Origin: Dyella sp. SG609
GTDB lineage: Bacteria; Pseudomonadota; Gammaproteobacteria; Xanthomonadales; Rhodanobacteraceae
Reading direction: 5' to 3'
DNA length: 64,000 nucleotides
NCBI RefSeq assembly: GCF_012275375.1
Contig: NZ_JAAZQJ010000008.1
Span: forward strand, 186,001-250,000
The translations under genes and the position numbers were made by a program. Below are positions 33,606 to 42,820 of this stretch, piece after piece; position 1 is the stretch's first letter; each line of letters starts with the position of its first letter. The notes under the pieces are model-generated. The model was not told the DNA's origin. It did no database searches and saw nothing but the letters and a program-made list of their open reading frames with translations.

Positions 33606-33937
33606 CCGTCGACTACCGCGAGACCATCGCGAACCGCATCCAAAACGACCCGGCATTTGCGCGCGCGCTGCTGGACGAGGCCACCTCCATGCTGCTCAAC
33701 GGCGAGACGGAAGCGGCCCGCCTTCTGATGCGCGACCTGACGCACGGCCTGATGGGCTTCGAGGGCCTTTCCAAAGCCACCGGCACACCATCCAAGAGCC
33801 TGCATCGCATGCTTTCCAAAGCCGGCAACCCCGGCATGGATGCGTTGGGCGCGATCTTTCGCCAGCTCACCCGCGCGGTGCTCGATGCCCCGGCAGCAGT
33901 GGCACACGTGCAGCCCGCCGAGGCCCTTTCGGCCTGA
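33596..33937 (+). CDS. Orphan HTH antitoxin-like protein
   Basis: 113 aa. The middle (MGFEGLSKATGTPSKSLHRMLSKAGNPGMDALGAIFRQL) is a helix-turn-helix of the kind found in antitoxins of HigBA/Gp49-type modules, in which a short basic toxin gene normally comes first. Residues 1-45 form a helical N-terminal domain. Here the 155 bases upstream hold a palindromic operator and a 23-codon frame but no toxin, and no toxin follows, so the gene is solitary. GAGG lies 9 bases before the ATG. The predicted role is DNA binding and autorepression; whether it still has a toxin partner elsewhere is unknown. Confidence 0.7.
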   Translation: MALTVDYRETIANRIQNDPAFARALLDEATSMLLNGETEAARLLMRDLTHGLMGFEGLSKATGTPSKSLHRMLSKAGNPGMDALGAIFRQLTRAVLDAPAAVAHVQPAEALSA

Positions 33938-33952
33938 GCGCATCGCCGCCAT

Positions 33953-33988
33953 TTGCACCAGACCAAGGCATTGTCCATGATGGTGCAA
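33953..33988. promoter_or_regulatory. NtrC-like inverted half-sites overlapping the ntrB start
   Basis: TTGCACCA at 33953-33960 and TGGTGCAA at 33981-33988 are perfect inverted copies of the NtrC half-site. They can also be read as two abutting 17-base sites (33954-33970 and 33971-33987), each with one exact half. The right half touches the ATG of ntrB, so NtrC binding would block expression: likely autoregulation. Confidence 0.5.
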
Positions 33989-34995
33989 TGGACACGGCAT
34001 CCTGGCGGGCCTGGGCGGAACCGATGTCGACCGGGCTGGCCCTGGTCGACGCGGGGCTGCGGGTGCTGTGGATCAATCCCGCGCTGGCGGAGTGGCTGGA
34101 TACCGGGCCGCGCAGCGCGGCCGGGCAGCCGCTGGGTTTGTTGCTGCATGAGCCGGACTGGTTCGCCCAGGCCGGGCGCGCGCTGACCGAACAACGGGCG
34201 GTGCAGTTGCGTGGCGTGGCGCTGCGCACGGCGCGCGGGCGCGAATGGCCGGCCGACGTGGCGCTGCAGCCGGTGGACGGCGGGCTGCTGCTCGAAGTGC
34301 ATGTGCTGGCGCCGGCCGCACCGGCTTCGTCGCCGCTGTCGGCGACGCTGCGCGGCTTTGCGCACGAAGTGAAGAACCCGCTCGCCGGCCTGCGCGGCGC
34401 GGCGCAGCTGCTGCAGCGGCGGGTGGCGGATGAGGACCTCAAGGCGCTGGCGGGACTGGTGATCGCCGAGGCTGACCGCCTCGCCTCGCTGGCCAACCGC
34501 CTGCTGCATCACGACGGCGCGCCGCGGCTGGGCCCGGTGAATATCCACGAGCAGCTCGAATGGCTGGCGGATCTGCTGCAGGCCGAGCCCGAGCCGCCGC
34601 AGCTGCGCCACGACTACGACCCCAGCCTGCCCGACGTGAAAGGCGACGCCGAGCGCCTGCAGCAAGTGCTGCTGAACCTGGCGCGCAATGCGGTGGAAGC
34701 CGGCGCGCGCACGCTCACCTTGCGCACGCGCGTGGAGCACGGCCTGCGCGTGGGCGAGCGCATGCTGCGCACCGCGCTGCGCGTGGACGTGGCCGACGAC
34801 GGCCCGGGCGTGCCCGCCGCGCTGCGCGACACCTTGTTCGAACCGCTGGTCTCCGGGCGCGCCGACGGCAGCGGCCTGGGGCTGGCCCTGGCGCGCGAGA
34901 TCGCGCGCGAGCACGGCGGCGAGCTGCGCTACGCCAGCCGGCCGGGCGAGACGGTGTTTTCGCTGTACCTGCCGCTGGAGCGCACGCATGAGTGA
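33988..34995 (+). CDS. glnL: Nitrogen regulation sensor histidine kinase NtrB
   Basis: 335 aa, cytoplasmic. An N-terminal PAS-like domain (TGLALVDAGLRVLWINPALAEWL) is followed by the H-box HEVKNPLAGLRGAAQLL, the N-box LLNLARNAVEAGA and the G boxes DDGPGVP and GSGLGLALA. The short H-box with the HEVKNPL form is diagnostic of NtrB. It phosphorylates or, with PII, dephosphorylates NtrC according to nitrogen status. Its stop overlaps the ntrC start by 8 bases. The ATG at 33988 has no clear ribosome site; ATG 34024 is an alternative. Candidate NtrC sites overlap the start. PII (glnB/glnK) is not in the window. Confidence 0.93.
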   Translation: MDTASWRAWAEPMSTGLALVDAGLRVLWINPALAEWLDTGPRSAAGQPLGLLLHEPDWFAQAGRALTEQRAVQLRGVALRTARGREWPADVALQPVDGGLLLEVHVLAPAAPASSPLSATLRGFAHEVKNPLAGLRGAAQLLQRRVADEDLKALAGLVIAEADRLASLANRLLHHDGAPRLGPVNIHEQLEWLADLLQAEPEPPQLRHDYDPSLPDVKGDAERLQQVLLNLARNAVEAGARTLTLRTRVEHGLRVGERMLRTALRVDVADDGPGVPAALRDTLFEPLVSGRADGSGLGLALAREIAREHGGELRYASRPGETVFSLYLPLERTHE

Positions 34996-36376
34996 GGAAA
35001 TCTGGATCGCCGACGACGACCGCGGCGTGCGCTTCGTGCTGGCCGAGGCGCTGCGCGACGCGGGCCTGGCGGTGCGCGAGTTCGGCGATGCGGAATCGGT
35101 GCGCGACGCCTTGCGCGATGCGCGCCCGGCCCTGCTGGTCACCGACGTGCGCATGCCGGGCGAGGACGGGCTGGCGCTGATCAACGATCTGAAGGCGCGC
35201 GGCATCGGACCGGTGATCGTGATGAGCGCCTTTACCGACGTGGCGACGACGGCCGCGGCGTATCGCGCGGGCGCCGCCGACTACCTGGCCAAGCCGTTCG
35301 ATCTCGATCAGGCCGTGGCCGCGGTGCAGCGCGCGCTGGCCGACGTACCGGCCAGCGCGGCGCCGCCGCCGGCGCCGATGGCTCCCGCCCACGCGCTGCT
35401 CGGTGAAAGCCCGGCGATGCGCGAAGTGTTCCGCCTGATCGGCCGCATCGCGGCGAGCGAACTCAATGTGCTGATCACCGGCGAGACCGGCACCGGCAAG
35501 GAACTGGTGGCGCGCGCGCTGCACGAGGAAAGCGCGCGGCGCGATCGGCCCTTCGTCGCGCTCAACACGGCGGCGATTCCCAGCGAGCTGCTGGAAAGCG
35601 AACTGTTCGGCCACGAAGCCGGCGCCTTCACCGGCGCCACGCGCCGCTACGCCGGCCGCTTCGAACAGGCCGAAGGCGGTACGCTGTTCCTGGACGAGAT
35701 CGGCGACATGCCGCTGGCGCTGCAGACGCGCCTTCTGCGCGTGCTGGCCGGCGGCGAGTTCTATCGCGTGGGCGGGCGCGAGCTGATCCGCGGCAACGTG
35801 CGCATCGTGGCGGCCACGCATCAGGATCTGGATGCGCGCGTCGCGGCCGGCCTGTTCCGCGCGGACCTCAAGCATCGCCTGGACGTGGTGCGCATCGAGC
35901 TGCCGCCGCTGCGCCAGCGCCGCGCGGATATTCCGCTGCTGGCGCAGCATTTCCTCGCCGCGGCGGCGCGCGAACTGAAGCTGCCGCCGAAGCGTTTTGC
36001 CAAGGCCGCGCTGAAAGCGGTGGCGCAGCGCGATTTCCCGGGCAATGTGCGCGAGCTGGAAAACCTGTGCCGCCGCCTGGCGGTCATCGCGCCCGGCGCG
36101 GAAATCCTGCCGGCCGATCTGGGCGGCGCGCCTGCCGTGCCCGCGCTGGGCGACTGGACGGATGCGCTGCGCGAATGGGCCGCGCAGGCGCTGGCCGATG
36201 GCGAGAGCGACATCCACGCGCGCGCCCGCGATGCGATGGATCACACCTTGATGCAGGCCGCGCTGGCCGTGCACGGTGGCCATCGCCAGAACGCGGCGGC
36301 CGCACTCGGCGTCGGCCGCAATACCTTGACGCGCAAGCTCGGCGCCTCGCGCACGCGGCGGCCGTCGCGGCCTTGA
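34988..36376 (+). CDS. glnG: Nitrogen regulation response regulator NtrC, sigma-54 activator
   Basis: 462 aa. Receiver domain 1-120 with the phosphoacceptor Asp53 ([10 protein letters not shown]); AAA+ sigma-54 interaction domain with Walker A GETGTGKE, the sigma-54 contact loop GAFTGA and Walker [12 protein letters not shown]; and a Fis-type HTH at the C-terminus ([20 protein letters not shown]). When phosphorylated by NtrB it should activate glnA, whose upstream region in this same window carries matching sites and a sigma-54 promoter. The gene overlaps ntrB by 8 bases. Confidence 0.96.
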   Translation: MSEEIWIADDDRGVRFVLAEALRDAGLAVREFGDAESVRDALRDARPALLVTDVRMPGEDGLALINDLKARGIGPVIVMSAFTDVATTAAAYRAGAADYLAKPFDLDQAVAAVQRALADVPASAAPPPAPMAPAHALLGESPAMREVFRLIGRIAASELNVLITGETGTGKELVARALHEESARRDRPFVALNTAAIPSELLESELFGHEAGAFTGATRRYAGRFEQAEGGTLFLDEIGDMPLALQTRLLRVLAGGEFYRVGGRELIRGNVRIVAATHQDLDARVAAGLFRADLKHRLDVVRIELPPLRQRRADIPLLAQHFLAAAARELKLPPKRFAKAALKAVAQRDFPGNVRELENLCRRLAVIAPGAEILPADLGGAPAVPALGDWTDALREWAAQALADGESDIHARARDAMDHTLMQAALAVHGGHRQNAAAALGVGRNTLTRKLGASRTRRPSRP

Positions 36377-36405
36377 GCATTCACGATCACAGCGGAGTTC
36401 CAGCC

Positions 36406-36855
36406 ATGTCGCTCACCGTCCGGGCCGCCCAGCGCGGCGATATCCATCACATCGCCAGCTGGAACCAGGCGATGGCCTGGGAGACCGAAAGCAAGCGGCT
36501 GGACCCCGAGGTATTGGCGCGCGGCGTGGCGGCGGTGTTCGACGAACCGCGGCGCGGCTTCTACCTGGTGGCCGAGCGCGACGGCGAGCCGGTGGGTTGC
36601 CTGCTGGTCACCTATGAATGGAGCGACTGGCGCTGCGGGGATTTCTTCTGGATCCAGAGCGTGTACGTGACCGCATCCGCGCGGCGCGGAGGCGTGTTCC
36701 GTGCGATGTACGAAGCGGTGGTGGCACGTGCGCGCGAGGCTCGCGCGGTGGGTGTGCGGCTCTATGTGGAGACGGAGAACGAGCGTGCGCAGCGGACGTA
36801 TGCGGGGTTGGGGATGGAGCGGTGCCATTACTTCATGTACGAGGCGGGCTTCTGA
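36406..36855 (+). CDS. GNAT family N-acetyltransferase
   Basis: 149 aa from ATG 36406 with GGAG upstream. The GNAT core is visible: PVGCLLVTYEWSDW (strand 4), IQSVYVTASARRGGVFRAMY (acetyl-CoA loop, with R-R-G-G in place of the usual Q/RxxGxG/A) and VRLYVETENERAQRTYAGLG (strand 5 and helix, the ENxxAxxxYxxxGF-like region). The acetylated substrate is unknown. It follows ntrC by 29 bases and may be co-transcribed with it. Confidence 0.88.
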   Translation: MSLTVRAAQRGDIHHIASWNQAMAWETESKRLDPEVLARGVAAVFDEPRRGFYLVAERDGEPVGCLLVTYEWSDWRCGDFFWIQSVYVTASARRGGVFRAMYEAVVARAREARAVGVRLYVETENERAQRTYAGLGMERCHYFMYEAGF

Positions 36856-36857
36856 AA

Positions 36858-36988
36858 GCTCGTCATTCCGGCGCAGGCCGGAATCCAGTGGCGACGGTGT
36901 CCGATTTTCGCGAAAGCGGCTGAGCAGGCTCTTCGCGAAAACCCGGCGATACCGTTACTGGATTCCGGCCTGCGCCGGAATGACGAGC
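36858..36988. repeat. Long inverted repeat, family L (CGTCATTCCGG...), copy 1
   Basis: About 130 bases with long arms: GCTCGTCATTCCGGCGCAGG at the left and its complement CCTGCGCCGGAATGACGAGC at the right, and inner arms related to TTTTCGCGAAAGC / CTTCGCGAAAACC. A second copy lies at 51171-51296. It directly follows the GNAT gene and is 12 bases from family R copy 2. Confidence 0.9.
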
Positions 36989-37000
36989 TAATGCAGCGGC

Positions 37001-37092
37001 GTAGGTTGGGGTGAGCCGCAGGCGAACCCCAACACAGCCAGGCCGGAGCGCACCGCATCGTTGGGGTTCGCCCAGGGCTCACCCCAACCTGC
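37001..37092. repeat. Palindromic intergenic repeat, family R, copy 2
   Basis: Starts GTAGGTTGGGGTGAGCCGCA and ends in the complement GGCTCACCCCAACCTGC, with inner arms GGCGAACCCCAAC / GTTGGGGTTCGCC. It lies between the GNAT gene and the convergent PAS-GGDEF-EAL gene. Confidence 0.9.
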
Positions 37093-37107
37093 ATCGGTCT
37101 TCGGGTT

Positions 37108-39585
37108 TCAGGCCGGCACCAGCAAGCGTTCGAACTCCACCGCCGGCATCGGCGCGCCGTACAGGAAACCCTGCAGCAGCCGGCAGCCGGCCTGGCGCAG
37201 ATAATCCGCCTGCTCCGGCGTTTCCACGCCTTCGGCCACCACGCTCATCTCCAGGCTTTGCGCCATGGTGATGATGGCGTCGGCGATCGCCGCGCTGTCG
37301 GTATCCGTCGCCACGTCGCGCACGAACGCGCGCGGGATCTTCAGTACGTCGATGGGAAAGTGCTTGAGGTAGGACAGGCTGCTGTAGCCCGTGCCGAAAT
37401 CGTCCAGCGCCAGGCTCACGCCCAGCTCCTTCAGCTGCTGCATCAGCGCGCGGCTGTGGTCGCCGCCGGCCATCACCATGCGCTCGGTCAGTTCCAGCTC
37501 GATCATGCCGGGCGGCAGGCCGCTCTCGCGCAGGATCTCGCGCAGCACGTCGTGGAAGCCCGGCTGCAGGAACTGCGGCGGCGCCACGTTCACCGCGATC
37601 GACACACTGCGGCCGGAACGGTGCCAGGCGGCCGCCTGCTGGCAGGCCTGCTGCAGTGCCCAGCGGCCGAGCGGGCCGATCAGGCCGCTTTCCTCGGCCA
37701 CCGGCACGAACTGGTCGGGGCGGTAGACGTCGTGGCCGTCCACCTGCCAGCGCAGCAGCGCCTCGGCACCGACCACCACGCCGGTGAGCGCGTCCACCTT
37801 CGGCTGGTAATGCAGCTGCAGGTCGCCGCGGCGCATGGCGGTGCGCAGGTCGCGCTCGATGCGCATCTGCGCCGCGGGGCGCTCGGTCATCGCCGCGGTG
37901 AACAGCCGGTAGCTGTTGCGGCCCTGCATCTTGGCTTCGTACATGGCGGTGTCGGCGTGGCGGATCAGCGCCTCGGCGTCGTCCGCATCGTCCGGATACA
38001 GGCTGATGCCGGCGCTGAAGCCCAGCGCCAGCTCGGCCAGCTCGTGCGGCGGGTGCTCGTGCCAGCGGCGCATCAGCAGCTCGCAGGTCTTGGCCGCGTC
38101 GCCGGCGCTGTCCACGTGCGGCAGCACCACCATGAACTCGTCGCCGGCGGTGCGGCTGACGATATGGTCGCCGCCGAGCAGGCCGCGCAGGTGCGCGGCG
38201 AACAGGCGCAGCAGCTGGTCGCCGGTCTGGTGGCCGAGCGAATCGTTGATGTGCTTGAAGTGATCCAGGTTGATGAAGATCAGCGCGGCGCGCCCGTGGC
38301 GGCGGCGCGCCGCGGCGATCACCTGGGCCAGCCGCGCCTGCAGCAGGTGCCGGTTCGGCAGGCCGGTCAGCGTGTCGTGCTGGGCCATGTGCGCCATCTT
38401 CAACACCAGCGCTCGGGTGGCGCTGACGTCGTGGAACACCAGCACGCCGCCGATCACGTTGCCCGCGTGGTCGTGGATGGACGCGGCCGAATCCTCGATC
38501 GGCGTGCGGAAGCCGTTGCGGTGCACCAGCATGGCGTTGCCGCGCAGCTCGACGATGGTGTCGCGGCCGATCGCCTCGCGCAGCGGGTTGCGCAGCAGTT
38601 CGCCGCTGTCGCCGTCGAGCAGGCGGAACACGTCTTCGATCGCGCGGCCCAGCGCCTCGGCGTGGCTCCAGCCGGTCATCGCCTCGGCGATGGGGTTGAG
38701 CGAGGTGACGCGCAGCTGCAGGTCGGTGGTGATCACCGCATCGCCGATCGAGCGCAGGGTGACCTCGGCCAGTTCGCGCTCGCGGAACAGCGCTTCCTCG
38801 TAGGCCTTGCGCTGGCTGATGTCCTGGATCTGCGCCACCGCGTGGAACGGCGTGCCGTCCGGCGCACGCACCAGCGACACGGTCAGCAGCACGTGCACCA
38901 CGTGGCCGTCGCGGTGGAAGTAGCGCTTCTCCAGCTGGTAGGAATCGCGCTTGCCTTCCATCAGCTCGGTGGCCAGCTGGAAGCTCTTGGCCACGTCGTC
39001 GGGGTGGGTGATGTCGCGGATATTGAGCTGCAGCAGTTCCGGCTCGCGGTAGCCCAGCATGTGGCACAGCGCGGCGTTGACGCGCAGCAGGCGGCCATCC
39101 GGCGCGACCAGGCCCATGCCGATGGCGGCATGCTGGAAGGCGCCGAAGAAGCGCTGCTCGCTCTCGCGCAGGCGGGTTTCCAGTGCGTGGCGCTCGGTGA
39201 TGTCGATCAGCACGGTGAAGATGCCGCAGACGGCGCCGTCGGCGTCGTAGTCCGGCTGGAAGCTGCCGTGCACGTAGCAGCGCGACTGGCCAGCGAACAT
39301 CTCGCCTTCGTAGACGGAAGCGTGGCCGCGCAGGGCTTCTTCCAGGCAGGGGCCGGCGCGCTGCAGGCTGGCTTCGTCCAGCACTTCGGCCACGTGGCGG
39401 CCCTGCAGTTGCGCCGGGTCCACGCCCAGCCAGGACTGGTGCGCGGCGTTGGCGAAGCGGATGCGCAGCTCGCGGTCGATGTAGGCGATCAGCGCCGGCG
39501 CGCCGTGCACGACACGAGCGGCCCAATCGGGCTCGGACGACGCCGGCCCGGTCGGTCGATCGGGTTCGATCCGCTGCATGCCCAT
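37108..39585 (-). CDS. PAS-GGDEF-EAL cyclic di-GMP signalling protein
   Basis: 825 aa from ATG 39585 (ATG 39579 or 39627 also possible). Three PAS domains occupy about residues 20-400 ([59 protein letters not shown]), then a GGDEF domain with a degenerate active site (RTAGDEF, Ala for the first Gly) and an EAL domain with GAEALLRW and the metal-binding [13 protein letters not shown]. The EAL part looks competent to hydrolyse cyclic di-GMP. The cyclase part is doubtful and may act as a GTP-sensing regulator. No membrane span is seen, so it is a cytoplasmic redox or ligand sensor. Confidence 0.92.
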   Translation of the reverse strand: MGMQRIEPDRPTGPASSEPDWAARVVHGAPALIAYIDRELRIRFANAAHQSWLGVDPAQLQGRHVAEVLDEASLQRAGPCLEEALRGHASVYEGEMFAGQSRCYVHGSFQPDYDADGAVCGIFTVLIDITERHALETRLRESEQRFFGAFQHAAIGMGLVAPDGRLLRVNAALCHMLGYREPELLQLNIRDITHPDDVAKSFQLATELMEGKRDSYQLEKRYFHRDGHVVHVLLTVSLVRAPDGTPFHAVAQIQDISQRKAYEEALFRERELAEVTLRSIGDAVITTDLQLRVTSLNPIAEAMTGWSHAEALGRAIEDVFRLLDGDSGELLRNPLREAIGRDTIVELRGNAMLVHRNGFRTPIEDSAASIHDHAGNVIGGVLVFHDVSATRALVLKMAHMAQHDTLTGLPNRHLLQARLAQVIAAARRRHGRAALIFINLDHFKHINDSLGHQTGDQLLRLFAAHLRGLLGGDHIVSRTAGDEFMVVLPHVDSAGDAAKTCELLMRRWHEHPPHELAELALGFSAGISLYPDDADDAEALIRHADTAMYEAKMQGRNSYRLFTAAMTERPAAQMRIERDLRTAMRRGDLQLHYQPKVDALTGVVVGAEALLRWQVDGHDVYRPDQFVPVAEESGLIGPLGRWALQQACQQAAAWHRSGRSVSIAVNVAPPQFLQPGFHDVLREILRESGLPPGMIELELTERMVMAGGDHSRALMQQLKELGVSLALDDFGTGYSSLSYLKHFPIDVLKIPRAFVRDVATDTDSAAIADAIITMAQSLEMSVVAEGVETPEQADYLRQAGCRLLQGFLYGAPMPAVEFERLLVPA

Positions 39586-39727
39586 ACCGCCCGTCCATCC
39601 ACCCCTGTAGGACGCTAGAGATCGCATGATGCGCCAAGTCGCAGCGGGTGGGCAGTAGGCGGCGACCCCGATAAGGTGAAGGAAATGTCTAAGCCGCCGT
39701 ACTTTTCTGAAGTGTGCCTTGCGGGCC

Positions 39728-40891
39728 TCAGTGCAGCGGTTCGGCCGGCGCGCCCAGGCGGCCGGACTCATCCAGCACGATGCGCCCCAGGGCGTGCAGC
39801 TCGGTGGCGATGCCGCTGCGCTCGGCCAGCGCGGCGACCAGCGGACCCAGTGCGCGCGGCTGCAGCGGATAGCCATTGGCCAGCACGCGTGCGCGGCCGT
39901 TCTCGCCGCGCTGGGCCAGGGTCACCGCGATCACGCCCAGGCCCGGCGCCTCATGCGCATGCAGGCGCGCCTCGCCGTAGGCCGGGTCGAGCGCACCGAA
40001 CACTTCCAGCAGATAACCGGGCTCGGCCGCGGTGGCGGTGGCGTCGATCGATTCGAGCGCTTGCGGAATGCGATGGGCATCGAGCAGGGCCACGTACTGG
40101 CGCAGCTCGAACACGATGCCGGCCAGCTCATGCGCGCGCTGTGCCGGCTCGATCGCCTGCGCCGCGGCCCAGTCGGCCGGCGACTGGATCCACACCTTGC
40201 CCTCGGCATAGCGCAGCGCCAGGCCGCGGGCGGTGAGGGTGGTTTCCTCGCGGTAGGGCGTGAGCAGCGCGCATTCCAGCAGCGACCACAGCGCGGCGAG
40301 GTTGACGTGCTCGTACTGCACGCAGGTCATCGCCAGCAGGTCGTTGCGGCTGAGGTACCGCGCATGTTCCAGGCGCACACCCAGCGTGCGCATCAGCCAG
40401 TCCGAGCTGCGCGCGCCGGCTTCGCCGCGGCCGACCAGTTCCACTTCCAGGCGCTCGGCCAGTTCCTCGGCCAGCGCCTCGGGGGCGAGCAGGCTCAGCG
40501 GCAGCAGGCGCATCGGGCCGTCGGCGTAGCCGCGTTCCGGCTCCAGCGGCTGGGCCGGCATGCGGCCGTCGTGGGTGCCGAAGGCGACCACGTTGTCCAG
40601 GTGGCCGCGCGGCACGCGGCGGGCCAGCTCGTCCAGCGTGGCCCAGACGGGAAAGCCGGGGCGCAGCAGTTCCACCGCGTCGAACAGCGCCCCGGCCACG
40701 GCTAGGCGGCACTGCTCCACCTGCGGCACCAGCGCGTGCAGGTCGGCGGCGGCCAGGGCGGCCAGTTCGGCGGCCTCGTCGCGGCTCAGCGTGAGGCGGT
40801 CCGGCGTCTCGCCGGGCGACAGCTCCAGCGCGAGCACGATGGGCAGGGCGACCAGCGACGAGGCTTCCACGTGGGCGAATCCGAACGGCAA
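39728..40891 (-). CDS. Conserved protein of unknown function
   Basis: 387 aa if the TTG at 40891 is used; a GTG at 40870 is an alternative, and no clear ribosome site decides between them. The sequence is regular in composition, cytoplasmic and leucine-rich ([59 protein letters not shown]). No catalytic signature, membrane span or known fold was recognised. It stands between the PAS-GGDEF-EAL gene and the divergent thiolase gene, which gives no functional hint. Codon use and open length leave little doubt that it is a real gene. Confidence 0.65.
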   Translation of the reverse strand: MPFGFAHVEASSLVALPIVLALELSPGETPDRLTLSRDEAAELAALAAADLHALVPQVEQCRLAVAGALFDAVELLRPGFPVWATLDELARRVPRGHLDNVVAFGTHDGRMPAQPLEPERGYADGPMRLLPLSLLAPEALAEELAERLEVELVGRGEAGARSSDWLMRTLGVRLEHARYLSRNDLLAMTCVQYEHVNLAALWSLLECALLTPYREETTLTARGLALRYAEGKVWIQSPADWAAAQAIEPAQRAHELAGIVFELRQYVALLDAHRIPQALESIDATATAAEPGYLLEVFGALDPAYGEARLHAHEAPGLGVIAVTLAQRGENGRARVLANGYPLQPRALGPLVAALAERSGIATELHALGRIVLDESGRLGAPAEPLH

Positions 40892-40987
40892 AGAACCGGG
40901 AGTCTAGCATTCACTTAACACGGGCTTTCGCGCGCTGGCGGGGCGCGCTAGCCTTGAACGCTCGGCCCGGCAGGAACCTTCTAGGAC

Positions 40988-42271
40988 ATGGACAACACCT
41001 CCAAGCGCGTCGGTGTGATCGGCGGCATCCGCATTCCCTTCTGCCGCAACAACACCGCGTATGCCGACGTCGGCAATTTCGGCATGTCGGTCAAGGTGCT
41101 CGGCGCCCTGGTCGAACGCTTCCGCCTGCATGGCGAGGAGCTGGGCGAAGTGGCGATGGGCGCGGTGATCAAGCATTCCTCGGAATGGAACCTGGCGCGC
41201 GAGGCGGTGCTGTCCTCGGGACTGGCGCCGACCACCCCCGGCATCACCACGGCGCGCGCCTGCGGCACCTCGCTGGACAACGCCATCATCATCGCCAACA
41301 AGATCGCCACCGGGCAGATCGAGGCCGGCATCGCCGGCGGCTCGGACACCACCAGCGACGTGCCGATCGTGCTGGGCGAGCGCTTCCGCAAGCGCCTGCT
41401 GGCGATCAACCGCGCCAAGGGCTGGCAGGACAAGATGGCCGCCTTCACCCGCGGCTTCTCGCTGAAGGAACTCAAGCCCTCCTTTCCCGGCGTGGCCGAG
41501 CCGCGCACCGGCATGTCGATGGGCGACCACTGCGAGCGCATGGCCAAGGAATGGCATATCGGCCGCGAGCCGCAGGACCGCCTGGCGCTGGAAAGCCACC
41601 AGAAGCTGGCCGCCGCCTACGAGGCCGGTTTCTTCGACGACCTGGTGGTGCCGTTCCGCGGCCTGAAGCGCGACGGCTTCCTGCGTCCGGACTCCACCAT
41701 GGAGAAGCTCGGTACGCTCAAGCCCGCGTTCGACAAGATCTCCGGCCACGGCACGCTCACCGCCGGCAATTCCACCGGCCTTTCCGACGGCGCCGCCGCG
41801 GTGCTGCTGGGCAACGACGAATGGGCGGCCAGGCGCGGCCTGAAGGTGCAGGCGTATTTCCTCGACGCGGAAGTGGCGGCGGTGGACTTCGTGCACGGCG
41901 AGGGCCTGCTGATGGCGCCCACCGTGGCGGTGCCGCGCATGCTGGCGCGCCATGGGCTGAGCCTGCAGGACTTCGACTTCTACGAGATCCACGAAGCCTT
42001 CGCCGCCCAGGTGCTGTGCACGCTGCGCGCGTGGGAGAGCGAAACCTACTGCCGCAACCGCCTCGGGCTGGACCAGCCGCTGGGCAGCATCGACCCGGCC
42101 AAGCTCAACGTGCACGGCTCCAGCCTCGCCGTGGGCCACCCGTTCGCCGCCACCGGCGCGCGCATCATCGCCACCCTGGCCAAGCTGCTGGAAGAGAAGG
42201 GTTCGGGCCGCGGCCTGATCTCGATCTGCACCGCCGGCGGCATGGGCGTCACCGCCATCCTCGAGCGCTGA
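40988..42271 (+). CDS. Acetyl-CoA C-acyltransferase (thiolase)
   Basis: 427 aa. The acyl-enzyme Cys92 lies in TARACGTSLDN. The second conserved block is HEAFAAQVL and NVHGSSLAVGHPFAATGAR (His base), and the third is ICTAGGMG with the second catalytic Cys. Length and N-terminus (VGVIGGIRIPF) resemble the FadI-type, long-chain or general thiolase rather than the 390-aa PhaA enzymes. It would cleave 3-ketoacyl-CoA in fatty acid oxidation or condense acetyl-CoA. No hydratase/dehydrogenase gene is adjacent. A small TonB-C protein follows after 9 bases. Confidence 0.92.
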   Translation: MDNTSKRVGVIGGIRIPFCRNNTAYADVGNFGMSVKVLGALVERFRLHGEELGEVAMGAVIKHSSEWNLAREAVLSSGLAPTTPGITTARACGTSLDNAIIIANKIATGQIEAGIAGGSDTTSDVPIVLGERFRKRLLAINRAKGWQDKMAAFTRGFSLKELKPSFPGVAEPRTGMSMGDHCERMAKEWHIGREPQDRLALESHQKLAAAYEAGFFDDLVVPFRGLKRDGFLRPDSTMEKLGTLKPAFDKISGHGTLTAGNSTGLSDGAAAVLLGNDEWAARRGLKVQAYFLDAEVAAVDFVHGEGLLMAPTVAVPRMLARHGLSLQDFDFYEIHEAFAAQVLCTLRAWESETYCRNRLGLDQPLGSIDPAKLNVHGSSLAVGHPFAATGARIIATLAKLLEEKGSGRGLISICTAGGMGVTAILER

Positions 42272-42280
42272 GGCACCGCC

Positions 42281-42805
42281 ATGTTCCGCCTGCGCACCAC
42301 CACCGCCCTGAGCCTGCTGGCACTGGCCGTGGGCGTGGCCGGTACCGCATGGCTGAGCGAACAGACCGCAGGCTGGAAGGGGCCGGAGCGGATCGCCGCC
42401 AGGCGCTCCGCCGCACCGGCCGAGCCGGCGCATCCACGCCTGGCTGCCGTGCCGCGGCGTCCCGCCCATGCCGTGCATCTGCCGCCGGTGGATGCCGAGC
42501 AGGCTATCGCCGCACCGGCGGCCGTAGACACGCCGACGCTGACGCCCATCGAGATGCCGCAGGCGCCCAGCTCGATCTTCAGCCGCCGCGTCGCGCGCGC
42601 CGGCCTGGTGGTGCTGCATCTCTCGGTCGACGGCCAGGGCCATGTCACGCACGCCGCGGTGGACCAGTCCAGCGGCGATCCGGCCCTGGACCAGGAGGCC
42701 GTGCAGACCGTGCAGGGCTGGCGCTTCGCCGTGCCGGCCGACCACCCCGAAGGCCTCAGCGGCAACCTGCCGATGCGCTTCGCCGCGGACGACCGCCAGG
42801 CCTGA
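42281..42805 (+). CDS. TonB C-terminal domain (energy-transducer family) protein
   Basis: 174 aa. One N-terminal membrane anchor (TALSLLALAVGVAGTAWL, about residues 8-25), a Pro/Ala-rich periplasmic linker (AAPAEPAHPRLAAVPRRPAH), and a TonB-like C-terminal domain (GLVVLHLSVDGQGHVTHAAV, SSGDPALDQEAVQTVQGWRF). This is the layout of small TonB paralogues common in Xanthomonadales. ExbB and ExbD are not adjacent, so a transport role is not proved. It converges on the phospholipase-D-like gene with 15 bases between stops. Confidence 0.8.
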   Translation: MFRLRTTTALSLLALAVGVAGTAWLSEQTAGWKGPERIAARRSAAPAEPAHPRLAAVPRRPAHAVHLPPVDAEQAIAAPAAVDTPTLTPIEMPQAPSSIFSRRVARAGLVVLHLSVDGQGHVTHAAVDQSSGDPALDQEAVQTVQGWRFAVPADHPEGLSGNLPMRFAADDRQA

Positions 42806-42820
42806 TCCGGCCTCGGCCGA

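Noticed and set aside
37258-39618. 786-codon plus-strand frame opposite the PAS-GGDEF-EAL gene
   Set aside because: Antisense shadow; the minus strand has clear PAS, GGDEF and EAL motifs.
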